Shown: piece by piece, positions 46,328 to 59,308 of the stretch | How the letters are laid out: each line of letters starts with the position of its first letter | How positions within the stretch are numbered: position 1 is the stretch's first letter | From: Dillenia suffruticosa | Taxonomy: Eukaryota > Streptophyta > Magnoliopsida > Dilleniales > Dilleniaceae | Reading direction: 5' to 3' | Assembly: GCA_033439265.1 (NCBI GenBank) | Contig: JAVTVX010000031.1 | Span: forward strand, 9,037,501-9,101,500 | Length of the DNA stretch: 64,000 nt | The notes under the pieces: model-generated | What the model was told of the DNA's origin: nothing | What the model saw: the letters and a program-made list of their open reading frames with translations, nothing else | Databases searched by the model: none | Made by a program: the position numbers and the translations under genes

Positions 46328-48480
46328 GCTGCAATTCTAGAAAATCCCTCTGCAAATTTTTGATAATACCCTACCAATTCAAGAAAATTTCTCACCTCGG
46401 TGACATTCTTGAGCTATTCCCATCTCAGAATTGCCTCTACCTTCTTCGGGTCAACAAATATTCCCTCTCCGGATACAATGTGCCCTAAGAATCCAATCTC
46501 CCTTAGCCAAAACTCACACCTGGAGAACTTGACATATAGTTGCTTCTCTTAGAGTGTTTGCAGCACAATACAAAGATGTTCCGAGTGTTTCTCATCGTTC
46601 TTGGAATACACTAAGATGTCGTTAGTGAAAACAATAATGAACTTATCGAGATAGGGGTGGAAGATTCGGTTCATAAGGTCTATGAAAGCTGCAGGATCAT
46701 TTATCAAATCGAAAGTATCACAAAAAACTCATAATGACCATACCGCATCCTAAACGCAGTCTTATGGACATCATCATCTTTTATTCTCAATTAGTGATAG
46801 CCCAATATCAAATCGATCTTCGAAAAGACACTAGCACCATGGAGTTAATCGAACAAATCGTCAATTCTCGGAAACGGGTACTTATTCTTGATGGTCACCT
46901 TATTCAACTACTGGTAGTCTATACATAATCTGAGGGTACCATCTTTTTTCTTCACGAATAGAACCGGAGCATCCCAAGTTGAGGTACTCGGCCTCATGAA
47001 CCCCTTGTCCAACAATTCCTAAAGTTGGACCCTCAATTCTTTCAATTCTGCAGATGCCATCCTATATTGAGGGATTGAAATTGGTGTAGTTCAAAGAGTC
47101 AACTCGATTGCAAAGCCAAACTCCCGAACAGGAGGTAAATCAAGTAATTCATCCGGGAAGACATCTGAAAATTCATTTATCATTGGAACATTCATCAATT
47201 CCAAACTCTATATGGTGGTGTCGATGATGTAGGCTATGTAAGCCTCACAGCCCTAATGCACTAGTTTCCGTACCTCTAATGCCGAGATCAACTCGATTAG
47301 ATTTGCCATTCGCCAGTGAACATAAGTGGAGAACATCCGGGTCTAAGAAATTCCATCTCTTTGGTGAAGCAATTTACTGAAGCTCGATGGACGTATAACC
47401 AATCCGTACTTAGTATGGTGTTAAAATCCTTCATTTCCAATGGAATCAAGTCCACCTCTATAATCTCACCATCTACTACCACTTTGCATGCCTTGTACAC
47501 GGAATTTCTTTTTAACTGTTCCCCCAATGGAGTGATAACTAATAACTCCCCTTCAAGTGGGGTCAAAGGCCTATTTGAGTTTTAGCGAATTCTGTGCTTA
47601 CAAAAGAATTATTTGATCCCGTATCAACAAAACATGGGCATCAACCACAAAAATTCTCATCATACCTATATATACAAGGGATAAAATTAATTTTCGATTT
47701 AAATCAAACTCAATTCAAAATTTAAGTCCCCAATTCCAACAAAACTATCATTAATCATCGAAATAACTCCCAATCACTTAATATCATGCAGTATCTCTAA
47801 TATGCCTCAAATTCAAAATCATACAATCATGATCTCATAATGTTTATATTCAAATTCTAAGTCATTAAGTTCAAGTCCTAGGAAATTTACCCATGACTAT
47901 GTCCGGGTTGTTCTGTGCCTCATCATTGGTCATTGCAAAATCCTAGTTTGAGCTCTTGTCTACGGATGGTGGTTTGGAGCAGCTACTATGTTGCTCCCCG
48001 TCCGTGGTGTAACATTAGGAGGTGCAGTGGGAACATTGGCTTGGTTGCGCATAGATCCACTAGGGCACTCTCGACTTGTCTGACTTCCCCGCCCCCAACT
48101 CTGGATAAACAGTGTGAAAATGGCCCTCCTTTCCACATTGATAGCACCTCTTGGGTGCTTGACATACCCTAAAATAGAACTTCCCATAATTCCTACACTT
48201 ATCCTTCCTATTTCCCGTCGATTTGCTTCCTGAGGATGCAGTAGGATTAGGGTTCCCAAAATGAGACATGCATTGGTCTTGAGGAATGCCAACGAATCCA
48301 ATAACATGAGCTCCACCATAGGAACCTGCGTTTCTACTCTACTTTGAACCCAGGCCCGATACATGTTCGAACCTCCTTTTCTTTTTATGTTCCTCTCTTG
48401 CCTTTCCCCTTTCTTCCACCATTTTCTCAGCCCTTAAGGCCAATTCCAATATATCCTTGTAAGTATAGGTTGATGTGACA
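46328..48480 (-). mobile_element. Chromovirus-like fragment (minus): gag end, protease, part of RT
   Basis: On the minus strand, from 48480 down: a basic gag segment and a CCHC knuckle CYQCGKEGHFHTVY region (about 48130), an AT-rich spacer (47675-47895), a protease-like region (47297-47566), then the first part of reverse transcriptase ending near 46328 with LDKFIIVF and DILVYSKN segments (about 46620). It is the same family as 30622-38840. Both LTRs are absent; one side meets CACTA 2 and the other a CACTA-like repeat. It is an old broken fragment. Confidence 0.8.
47297..47566 (-). pseudogene. Retropepsin-like region of chromovirus fragment (fossil)
   Basis: The minus-strand frame contains LEMKDFNTILSTDWLYVHRA followed by VNCFTKEMEF, which fits the C-terminal half of Ty3/gypsy proteases (DFDVILGMDWL..H.A.VDC). 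It lies between the gag spacer and the RT start, as expected. The overlapping plus-strand frame of the same length is antisense. Confidence 0.75.
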
Positions 48481-48499
48481 GACATTTTCTCCCAGATAG

Positions 48500-50322
48500 A
48501 AAAGTTTAGACCCACAAATGAAATATATAATAAATATAAATTTTAAAATTTTAAAAAATAAAATGTTAATTTTAAAAAAATTAAATTTAGCGATGGATTC
48601 TGGAATCTGTCGCTAAGTTTGCGACGAATTTTGGTATACGTCGCTAAATTTAGCGACGGATTTTAATTCGTCACTAAAAAGTAAAATATTTAAAAAAATT
48701 AAATAATATTATTCTTTAAAAAATAAAAATATGAAATAATAAAATAAAATACTAATTTAAAATATTATAAAATAATAAATATGATTATGTAATATAAATT
48801 AATAAATTAATAAAATAATAAAATAAAATAAAATACAAAATGTTAATTTAAAAAAAAATTAAGTTTAGCAACGGATTGCGGAATCCGTCGCTAAATTAGC
48901 AACCGATTTCAGAATCCGTCGCTAACTTAGCGATGGATTATAGAATCTATCACTAAGTTAGCGGCGGATTTTGTAATTCGTCGCTAAATTTAGCAACGTC
49001 ACTAAATTTATCATTAAATAATAAAATATTTTAAAAAATAAAATAATATTATTCTTTAAAATATAAAAATATAAAATAATAAAATAAAATGTTAATTTAA
49101 AATATTATAAAATAATAAATATGATTAGTTAATATAAATTAATAAAATATAATATAATATAAAATGTTAATTTAAAAAAAATTAAGTTTAACATTTTATA
49201 TTTTATTTTCTTATTTTATATTTCGTTATTTTATTATTCTTTTTATTTTTTATTTTATTTTTGTGAATCTATGTCGATAAATAGACAACCGCTTATCAGT
49301 AGTTATCTGTCTCACTTCCGCCATCCTTAGAAAACTACTGTTTGATCTACTTGCTAGACGAGATAGATTGTAGGACGTGAATGTATGATCTATTGTATTC
49401 CTTACTGATGATAATAACGAATGAAGATAAACAACTATACTTTCGAAGACAATGGAACTATATGAGAGAACCGAATGGATGTAGAAGACAAAAAACACGA
49501 ATGATGAACTCGATAGCCATGACTAATTGAAAATTATTTATTACAGATTTGTTAAATTATTTATTATTGAAAATTGTCAATTTGGTAAGAATTGTAATAT
49601 TTAATATATATTTAATTCGATTTCGTTATTTAGAATATATTAAAAAGAGAGATACGGTTAACAAATATTTCATAATAGAGTATATAAGAAATTTTGCTTG
49701 GAAATTAGTCATGAATTTTGAAATTTTGATAATAAATTAGTGACGAATTTAGTTACGAATATTTTATTTGTGGCTAATTAGTGATAAATTTTATCACAAA
49801 TATTTTTTTTGGCTAATTAGTTACGAATATAGTTACGAATTTTAGAATTTATTGCTAAATTTTATGACAAATATTTTTACCGTGACTAATTAGCGATGAA
49901 TTTAATGACGAAAAATGTTTATAATTAATTAGCGACGAAATTTGACACGAAAATTTTTCATGGCTAAATTTGACGATAAAATTTACGACGAAATATTTTC
50001 GTTGCTAAATTTAATGACGGATAACAGATTTCGTGACAAAATTTAGCCATGAAATTTTTATTTATCACTAATTAGCAATGAATTTTGTAATGAAAAATTT
50101 TTCGTCGTCAATGAGCATCGAATTTATTGACGAAAGTTTTTTCATCGCCAATTAGCGACGAATTTAGCCACAAATAATATATTTATTGCTAATTTAATCA
50201 TGAATACTTTTTCATCACTAATTTCATTGTAAATTAACGAGAAAAAAAATGTTCATCATTAAATCCGTCGCAAAATAGTGACGAATTTTTTTCATCACTA
50301 AAATCGTGTTTTTTGTAGAGAC
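48500..50322. mobile_element. CACTA-like repeat with TTTAGCGACGGATT arrays
   Basis: Two arrays of TTTAGCGACGGATT and AATCCGTCGCTAA words (48586-49010 and 49735-50300) flank a less repetitive centre (49230-49510). The right edge is TTTTTTGTAGAG, close to the TTTTTTGTAGTG end of CACTA elements. The left terminus is not visible. Dyad-rich arrays of this kind are common in subterminal DNA of non-autonomous CACTA elements. The 82-codon frame at 49250-49498 and the 63-codon frame at 49549-49740 have no family resemblance. Confidence 0.6.
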
Positions 50323-50499
50323 TTTTACAATTGTCTCGTTGAACATACATCGACTTACATCTTCCAACAAGTCAACTTATCATTTTTAGACTTTCACATT
50401 CATGCAAAGACAAGCAAGGATGCAATACCATTCCTAAATCATTGAACAAACATATCACATCAATCAATCTAAGATTATTCTTCATAGTTCACCATTCCT

Positions 50500-50961
50500 A
50501 AATTTCTTCTTAAGCTATAAAATCTATTTTTGTCCAAGTTTTGTAAAGATGTCTACAATTTGTTTTTCTATTTCAATATATTACAGAATAACATTATGCT
50601 TTATCACATGATCTCCAATGATGCAATACCTCACTTCTATATGTTTAGTCCTAAAATGATGAACAAAGTTCTTTGTTTGGTTAATTGCATCAGTGTTGTC
50701 AAATTTTATGGGGATACATTCTAAGTTTCACCTGTAGTCTTTTAATTGATGCTTTATCCTTAATATTTGTACACACCACTGACTAGCAACAACATATTTT
50801 ACCCCAGTGGCAAAAGTGGCAAAAGTGGCAAAAGTAGCAATACTATCCAGCTTCTTAAATGATGAAGATACTAATATACTTCCATAAAATTGAAAAGTAC
50901 CGCTTGTGTTTTTCCTATCTAACTTATAACCAGCAAAATTTATATCTGAATAACCATGCAA
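50500..50961 (-). pseudogene. RNase H end of copia element (fossil)
   Basis: The minus strand reads GYSDINFAGYKLDRKNTSGT and then a VKYVVASQ segment, the copia RNase H pattern (GYSDADWAG...TSG...AEYVAA), followed by an HIEVRYCIIGDHV segment (about 50640) of the same domain's end. RNase H removes the RNA template strand during reverse transcription. Confidence 0.85.
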
Positions 50962-52449
50962 TTGAAAAAGAGAGTTACTATCATACCATAGTCCTGTGTT
51001 GCATATGTCCCTTAGATATCTAAAAATCTTTTTGACTATCGCTAGATATGATTCCTTAGGATTGAATTAAAGTCTAGCATATAGACATACACTTTGTAGA
51101 ATACCAGTCCTAAATGTTGTTAAGATTGTAGTAAACCTATCATACTTTTAAAAACCTTAGAGCACACTAATTTTCCTTCTTCAACTTTGTCAAGCTTCAC
51201 TGAGGTTTTATTGAAGTTGCTTTTCTTTTTTAATTTAGTAAGTTCAAATTTTTTAAAAAACTCATTGGTGAATTTGGATTGAGTTATGAGCATTCCCTTT
51301 TCTATTTATTTTATTTTCAATTCTAAGAAATAATTCAATTTTCTTATCATGCTAATTTCAAACTCAACATGCACAGCCTTAACAAATTTTTGGCAAAAAT
51401 TTTCATTTATTGCTCCAAATATTATCATTTACAAAGATTTTCACTTCTAAGATTTCCTTGCCTTTTTCTTTTAATGAATAATATTGTATCAATCTTATCT
51501 CTTTCAAAAATCAAGAAATTGCTAAATCTTTCATTCAAAACTCTTGAAATTTGTTTCAAATCATATAAATCTTTAGACAATTTAAATACATCATCTGAAT
51601 GCTTTGAATCTTTTCAAAGCTAGGGTGCTTCTCTACAAAGACTGTTTCATGAGTTAGGCCATTCAGAAATGCATTTTTCACATCTGTTTGGTATAACTTG
51701 AAATACATGAAGCAGGAGTAGGCAAATAGCATTCTATTTTTTTTTTATTAAATCTTGCTACATGGACATAAGTCTCATCAAAATCTATTCATTCCTCTTG
51801 ACTATACCCTTGAACAACTCATCTTACCTTATTTCTAGTTATGGCTCCATGCTCATCCAGTTCATTCCTACAGACCCATTTTGTTTCTATTACTGAGTTA
51901 TCTTTTGGCCTAGGAACTAGATCTTATACTTTGTCTCTCTTAAATTGATTTAGTTCCTTATGCATTGCAAGTATCTTGTTTTCATCCTTCAAATCCTCAT
52001 CTATATTCTTAGATTCTATTTGTGAAAGAAAGACTACATATTCACATTGGTTTTGGATTCCTAACCTAGTTAAAATATGCCGGAACTTAAGTTTCTTATG
52101 AAATTTTCCTCATTTATGCTATTTCTTAAAGATGGAAATTTAATTTCTTTAGATTCATAATTTCTGCTTTCTTCCCTATTTCTTGATCTTTTGGATTATT
52201 GTCTGAATCTTGTTTTTCTGATTCATTGTCAGCATTTTGACTTATGGGTTCTTCTATGTTTTCATCATTAAAACATATATATTTCTTGCCCATGGGATCA
52301 GATTCATCAAATTCTGCATGGATTGGTTCCTCTACTATTATTGTCTTTTATTATAAACTCTATAAATTTTACTAAAGGTTAAATAATCTAAGAAAATAGC
52401 TTTATCTCACTTAATATCAAATTTTTCTAGAGAGTTTTTTTTTAAACAA

Positions 52450-53030
52450 AACACTTACACCCAAAGAAATGAAAGTAACTTATATTAGGTTTTTTACCTT
52501 TATAAAACTCATATGGTGTTTTCTTTAAGACTAACCTAATCAAAGCTCTATTTAATATATAGTAAGCTGTATTCACAACTTCAACTCTAAAAATTTGATG
52601 AAATTATTTTCACATAATATTATCCTTTCCTCTAAAATGCTAATTTTCCTTTCCATAACACCATTCTACTATGGAGTCCTAGGGATTGACAAATTATGAT
52701 TTATTCCCCATTCATCACATAATTCTAGCATCAACTTGTTTTCAAATTCTTTCCCATGGTCACTTATCCTAGAGATTGTGTAGTCTTTTTCATTGTTTGA
52801 TGAATGCGCTGTTAGATTTTTCCTCTTGGCTATGAAGATGACCCAAGTATACCTAAAGCAATTATCTATTATCACAAAACCATATTGTTTTGCTTCTAGA
52901 TTTTGGGTTCTAATTGGTCTAAATAGATCTATGTTTAATAATTCTAGAGGTCTATTAGGTGAAACACTATTCTTTAGGTTTGAAAGAAATTCTAACTTGT
53001 TTTCGTTTCATGCGAATATCACATAATTTG
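52450..53030 (-). pseudogene. Integrase core region of copia element (fossil)
   Basis: Minus-strand segments FRYTWVIFIAKRKN and then SDHGKEFEN followed by CDEWGINHNLSIPRTP match the copia integrase core (the SDNGTEF...C...GI.H..S.P.TP pattern). Integrase joins the DNA copy to the host chromosome. Confidence 0.8.
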
Positions 53031-53987
53031 TCTTTCTTGAATTTCATTTTTAGTAATCCTTTAACAATATTTTTTCTTTCCATTTTTGAAACTAAATCCA
53101 TGCTTCCATGTCTTAATCTTTTGTACTATAACTAGTTATCCTCATTGTTCATAGCCATTAAACATGCTTTGTCAACTGCTTCTATGTTACCAAAGTTAAT
53201 TAAATAAATATTGTCATGCCTAGTTTCAATGAATTTTAGTTTATTATTTTCTTTGTTAATTATCAAACAAACAATAAAATTAAGGGTCACTACATATCCT
53301 CTTTCACACAATTGACAAATACTAAGAAAATTATGTTTTAAGGTTTCAATAAGTAAAACATATTCAATTTGGGTTGAAAAATTACCTTTACTTCCTATGC
53401 CCTACCTTTGGAGTTATCTTCAAAGACAACTTTGCCTTCTTTCTTCTCTTACAAACTGCTAAATTTTGTATAGTCTCCTGTTATGTGTTTGGAGTACTCA
53501 CTATCTAGGAACCAAGTGTTCCTAGTAGTTTTAGCCTTCAAACATATCTGTACAAATATTCAATTAAGTTTTGGCTTTTAGTATCCAAATTTTCTTACAT
53601 TTGGTATTGTTAATACCAACTAATTCTTTTAATATCCACTGCAAACTTGTTTTCCAAAGTGAATGATTCCCAAAGAAGCAATTATTTATAGAATGATCAT
53701 GCTTAAAATAGTGAGTGCATTTGAGATGAGTTGCAAGTCTTTTAGTTTTATTATTAGCGTATTTTCTAAGCTTGAAATGATGTGCACTATGTCTAGTCTT
53801 TAGACAATTGTGACACCTTCTATCTAGTTTAACATTCTTTAAACAAGGAACAAAAAATATATGTAATTTCTTTTGAGTTTTAATAGGATTATATTCTAGT
53901 ATTGCCTTATAAAAGAAAAATCTCTTTGTGCTCCTAGGATAGCATTTAGTTTTTCTTGATCCTTACCAAATTTTATTAATAGTAAGT

Positions 53988-55464
53988 TCAACTTCTGGCT
54001 CTTTTCTTTTCTTTTTGTTGTCCAAGTTCATTTGCTAAATTTTCTTTATCATTATTATCCTTGACATTCACATTTTCATTCTTTATATATTGAATCGCAG
54101 CTTCAAATTTATTCACCATGTCAATTTCCTCTTCAACTTTAGCAAGAGATGATTGTTTTCTTCTTTTCAAGGCATCATTTTCTTTTTTTAACTTCTTATT
54201 TTCTGTTCTTAATTTATTTCTCTCATCTTCCATTTTAGCTAATAGTTTCTTTAATGAAGAATTTTTATGGTATATTTTTTTGAGTTCTTTAAAAGATTCA
54301 ACTAAAATTTCATGTATTGTATCTAGACTTAGAAGAATAAGAGCTTACCTCATCTTGTTCTTCCTCAAATACTATAAAGCAAACATTTGCCTATTCCTAT
54401 TCATTTTTCTCATAACTAGAATTGTTATCCACATCACCTCAGGTTAACAGAGCTTTCTTCTTTCCCTTACGTTCCTTTTTTTGTGTCTTCTTGAGTTGTG
54501 GATAGTTAGCTTTTATGTGATTAGACTTCTTGCATTCATAGCAATTGATTTCATCTTTCTTTTCAGTTTTCTTAAATTTTCTTCTTATATTGTTCTTCTT
54601 TTTCATCATGATTCTTTTGATCTCTTGCGTAACCGAAGCCACTTCTTCATACTCATTGGAGCTATTATCATCACCCTAAACTCTGAGGGCTACTTTTTTT
54701 CCTTTTTCCTCATTGACCATTCCCTTAGTATTTAGTTTCATCTCATGAGGAGTTTGTGATCCTTCCAGCTGATCCATTGTCAAAGTTTCTAAATTCTTAG
54801 ACCTTTCTATGCCTATGACCTTTGCCTCCCACGATTTTGGCATGCACCTAAGAATCTTGTCTCTCATATCCTCCTAATTTACTCCTTTATCTAACAATCT
54901 AAGATTATTTGTGATTATGTTGAACCTAGTAATCAAATGTCTGATTGTCACACCATCTCTCATTTTAGAAGTTTCATACTTCTGTTTTAGCATCTTAATC
55001 TTATCCTTCCTAATTTGATTGGTCCTCTCATATATGGTATCAAATCTATCCCAAATATCTTTACCAGTTGTACAGGAAGAGATTCTATTATAATGGTTTA
55101 GGCTCAAAGCAAGATAAAGTATATTAACTATCTTAAAGTTTGCTCTATAAGCTTTCTTTTTCATTGTCGTTATATTCTTTATAATTATAGGAACTCTAAC
55201 CCCAACAATCTCCTCAATTGGAATTTCAATTCCCTCTTCTATGATTTCTCATCCTTTTTCATCCTAGACTATGATGAAGTTCTTCATTCTTTGCTTATAG
55301 TAGGTATAATTGTTGCCATTGAAGAATGGTACTATGTTGGTTGAGAAAGCTTTGAATGGGACCCTATCACCATTTATGTAATTGTTGATCTTTTCTCTTA
55401 AGACTATTAAACCTTTTACGAAGAGACCCATTCTGAAACTAATTGAAGAACATAGTATCGACAA
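53988..55464 (-). pseudogene. gag: gag region of copia element (fossil)
   Basis: Gag opens near 55464; FFNGNNYTYYKQRMKNFI fits the copia gag start (F.G.NY..W...M..F). Downstream are ALSLNHYNRISSC and KDIWDRFDTIYE, typical gag helices, then the zinc knuckle CYECKKSNHIKAN (about 54540) and the charged coiled-coil-like NKKLKKENDALKRRKQ stretch (54233-53988). The region is broken. Confidence 0.8.
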
Positions 55465-57150
55465 CCTAGAGGTGGGTAGTAGGTTGTTTTCGGCACTTGT
55501 GGACTTTTCTAATTTTTGAAGAAAGATTGACTAAAGAGAGAAAATTGATACTTCAAATTTATAGTGATTCCACCCTCCATGATATATGTCTACTCTAGAT
55601 TTCACCTGAATTTTCAAATCTATTATTTTCTCAAAAAATAGTATAAAAATCAAATCTTATAATGTTTCTCTCAAACACTATTCACTAGTTTGGCATAAAT
55701 GCTGGTACACATCACGTATTTCACTCAAACACTGATGACCAAACCAAAATAACCCTTTCTTCTGATCTTTTACAAATATTTGTAAGTAAAACAAACATAC
55801 AAATTTGAAACTTCAACTCCGGATAGATCATTAAAACATAGACAAAGATTACATTACACAAAGAAATTTTGCTCACAAATTACTTTTAGAACTTGTTTCT
55901 CAATCGTGTTCCTGATATATCCCTTCCTCTCTTGAAGTGTTGTATTTAAGTGGTAAAGATAAAGGAGCCATTAAGTTTCACTAAATGCAGCAAACATAGC
56001 AATTAAAGGTAGTTGAGGCTCATCTAACATTCAATAGCTTTTCTATAGCTACTAACCATTACTCACATCAAGTCAACTTCTTATTTCTTCAAGTCGACTT
56101 GTGTTTTGTATTCTGTAAAGTCACCGCTAGTGTAGGTTGACTCATATACATGTCAAGTTACTTGTGTTCCATTCTGCTTGAGTATTTTCACTTTGCTACT
56201 CATATAAGTCTATTTGAATTCATTCAGATTCACTTGTCCGTCATTCTACTTAAGCATTTTTCACTTTGCTATTTATGTAAGTTGGCTTATATTCATTCAG
56301 TTTGACTTGTGCTTGATGATACTTAGGCCTTTCTCTTTTATACATGTATATAGGTCGGCTTATGTGTATGTTAGGTCAACTTGTACTCCATTTGACTTAA
56401 ACATTTTTATTTTATTGCTCATGTAGTTTGACTCATATTTGTTTCAAGTCGACCATGCTTAATGACAATTTGTTTTCAAGGAATTTCAACTTAGATAGGT
56501 TGACTTATCTTGCACCAAGGTCGACTCCTGCTTTAGCTTTCATTAAATTTTCTTAAATTAATTATATGCAAGTCAATTTGTACTTATGGTAAGTTAACTT
56601 AAGCCAGAGCTTCTTTTGAACTTTAAGTCCTAGGTTGACTTAAGGCCTTTGAGAGTCAACTGATGTTTTGATTTTCCACACATATGTCTAAATGTAGGTG
56701 TACAGGCTGACTTGTGAATTCATTGGGTCGATTTGTAATTTTTCAATTTAACTAATTATCGAAGTCTCAGCTATGCAAGTTGACTTATAGATGGCATAGG
56801 TCGACTTGGTATAATTTTCGACCATTAGAATTTTAAATTTTTAACCAATAGAATTTCAAAATTTTGACTTCTCAATTATTTAATTGTTCAGATCGATTTA
56901 TGCTTTTAGTAGGCTACTTACACTTGAACTTATACTTAACTTTTATTTTCTTGTTCTCCTAATCAACTTGTTTTTTGTGTGAGTCAACTTGACTCACCTT
57001 TCTATTTTGCCTTGTTGGTTTATTTTTACTTGACAAGTCGACTTATTTCATATATGATCAACTTATTATTGTTTGTAATTTAGTTAATTCATATTAAATA
57101 TTCTTAGACTTATTTTAATTTCTTGCAAATTTATTTTTCATAATTTTAAC
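55465..57150 (-). repeat. GTCGACTT-rich region beside the copia element, possible LTR
   Basis: From 56050 to 57070 there are many forms of AAGTCGACTTG: 56092, 56444, 56518, 56796 and 57024 among others, in both orientations because the core GTCGAC is a palindrome. It sits where the 5' LTR of the minus-strand copia element should be, and shares its motif with 112-710, 19076-19675 and 50360-50400. I could not find a Met-tRNA primer site or clear TG...CA ends, so LTR identity is inferred. Confidence 0.5.
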
Positions 57151-57729
57151 ATAGTTTTGCTCATTATCAAAGCATATCTTGTCAGCAATTATTGATGAAA
57201 CTATTTATTTTATATATTATTGACTTCAAGAGTTATTATGGGAAGAAAACAAAAATGTGTTAAAATTTACATTAATTTTAGCCTCAAACATATTAAACTA
57301 CTAAGCTACTAAACTACTAATTTATATGTATAAAAATGAGACAGAAATTCAATTGCTTCCCAACAAACACTAAATTTGAGGTTTTTCGCTTGACCTAAGG
57401 CCGTATTGAATAATATAAAAATAATTGGGTCCACCCAATTGGTGGATCAAATTAACCTTCTTCTAAGGCTATTGCTCTTCAGTCTCAGAGTTTGTCCACC
57501 ATCCCTAGATACTCAACGGAACAATGTTGCCATAAATGGGACAAACCCTAGGATCTTTGTTGTGGGGGCATGCCCAAACTATCCCAAAACGGTTCTTCTC
57601 TCTCAAACCTATGTTTCCCTCAAACCCCTAGGTTCAAGGTGCAAGGAAGCAACATGTGCAAGACTTGTAGGTACTGCATCTTGTCTAACCCACTAATTGT
57701 ATCAACCTATAACATCGAGACATATGTCC
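57151..57729. other. Unassigned DNA
   Basis: Contains a 96-codon plus-strand frame (57406-57696) with no recognisable family. It lies next to minus-strand protease remains, so it is probably retroelement sequence read in the wrong direction. Confidence 0.4.
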
Positions 57730-58200
57730 TCTAAATTGGTTGAGGTGATTCAAGGAAGACATTGATCCTAACCTCGTGTTTAGAACTCTTAACTTCCATA
57801 GACCTTATTGATTGTTGCTTCTATATAGGAACAACCTCGAATGATGGGGATGGGATCTCTAGTGGAGGTACATACATCCATGTCCAACACAACAAAGTCC
57901 ACGAGATGAAAGCCATTATGCACGTTTACTAGCACCTCATCAATTTTGCCTTTAGGAACTCTAATGGACTTATCAATAGACTACAAAGTCATATAAGCGG
58001 AATTGGCCGATTGCGATGTTCTAAGTGTAACCCTTACGAGCAGAGGACGTGATTAAGTAGACACTTGCCCTAAATCTAAGAGTGCCTTAAACTTTTGATT
58101 TTCAATGGGATCCTTAAATTTAAGGGGAGTATCTTCTACAATAATGCATACATTTGTTCACTTAGGACTTTTTTGTTTGCCTTTTCGAATCTAACTTTCC
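57730..58200 (-). pseudogene. Athila/Tat-like protease fossil (minus strand)
   Basis: Minus-strand segments KFKALLDLGQ (about 58100), RVPKGKIDEVLVNV (about 57955), and DFVVLDMD followed by PIPIIRGCSY (about 57840-57900) match the retropepsin of Athila/Tat elements (ALLDLGASVN...G.IEDVLVKV...DFVVLD...PIILGRPF). No LTR or polymerase was found nearby. It is a broken fragment of a different Ty3/gypsy element from the one at 59309. Confidence 0.65.
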
Positions 58201-59308
58201 TATGATAGGTAATCATGTCATAGCAACCCTAAATTTTGAAAATATAAATAATAGTAGTTTATTATTTTAAAAATTATTGAAAAGTAAATAAGAAAACTCT
58301 ATCAGTATTTTTTTAAAAGAAAAACTTAGAAATTTCATTTTGGCAATATTTTTTAAAAATACAATATGATCTCAACCCTTGATTTAGAATAGAAAATTCA
58401 TGACTCGATTCTAATAGTTCATTCGATCCCCTAGTCACAAACCAACACAAGTTTTGCTCTTATTCATGTGACATCATCTCCTACATCACCACTTGCTTGA
58501 CATTTGGTTGCATCGTACCCTTTGATTTAAGCTCCACATGAAAGATTACTCCTGCAAGTAAATGTATGCTCCTAACCATGATAGAGAGAGATTAAGCACC
58601 ACATGCAAGAGAGGTGTACTTCTAGTCATGACAAACAGAGGAGAGAGGAAGATAGAAAATGAGAGAAGGATAGACAGAAAAAAATGAGATTGTGCAAAAA
58701 CAAATAGAGAGAAAAAAAGTGACAAGGATGTTCTGCAAGGAAAAAAATTCCAAAAAACTTAAGTTCTCTTCATGGTTGATCAAAATATCCTTATTTGTAA
58801 TTATTTTTGAAAAAATTATATAAAAAAAATCCTTTTGTATTTTCTATGGAGATTTCTTAAAACCTAGAAATCTTCATTTCTCTAATAGAAAAGGCGCAAT
58901 TTTTGAAAATTATGGATCAAAAGAGTGATTTTTGAAAAATTGAAGGGTTGAAATATAATTTAAAAATGTATGGATTTATTTATAAAATATAATGAATAAT
59001 ATTTTATATATTTTGAAATATATTGCAAAATTGGATCAAAGATTATAACTAGTTTAGAAATAAGAGATTTTGAGAAGGATTTCTAACTCAAAGTAAAGTG
59101 AGTATTAAACAAAACTCTATTTATTTGTCCCTTTATGTAAGCATTAAACAACTATCTTTTTGCTTGTTGTTGTATATAAGTGTTAAGCAACACTTCTTTA
59201 TTTGTTTTATCCGTATTTGAACGTATTAAGTTACATCCCTTTACTTGTCTTTCATTGCATGTAAATATTGAGAAGCACTACAAATAAGGCTTAAATAAGT
59301 ATAATATT
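58201..59308. other. Unassigned AT-rich DNA
   Basis: No frame or repeat partner is supported. A purine-rich stretch with GAGAGAGGAAGATAG words lies at 58580-58740. Confidence 0.45.

Larger units (their letters stand above)
50323..55464 (-). mobile_element. Ty1/copia element of SIRE type (minus strand, fossil)
   Basis: On the minus strand the order is gag (55464 to about 54400), a Lys/Glu-rich coiled-coil-like stretch (54233-53988), a protease with WFLDSEYSKHITGD (about 53515), the pre-integrase KRLRHGSMDLVSK segment (about 53110), integrase (about 53030-52450), reverse transcriptase (about 52000-51000) and RNase H (50961-50470). Integrase before RT is the copia order. The coiled-coil insert between gag and protease and the knuckle style point to the SIRE/Maximus lineage. 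A plausible LTR-like fragment with GTCGACTT motifs lies at 50323-50470. It is broken many times and old. Confidence 0.75.

Noticed and set aside
57406-57696. 96-codon plus-strand frame
   Set aside because: No family resemblance and adjacent to minus-strand retroelement remains; kept only as unassigned DNA.
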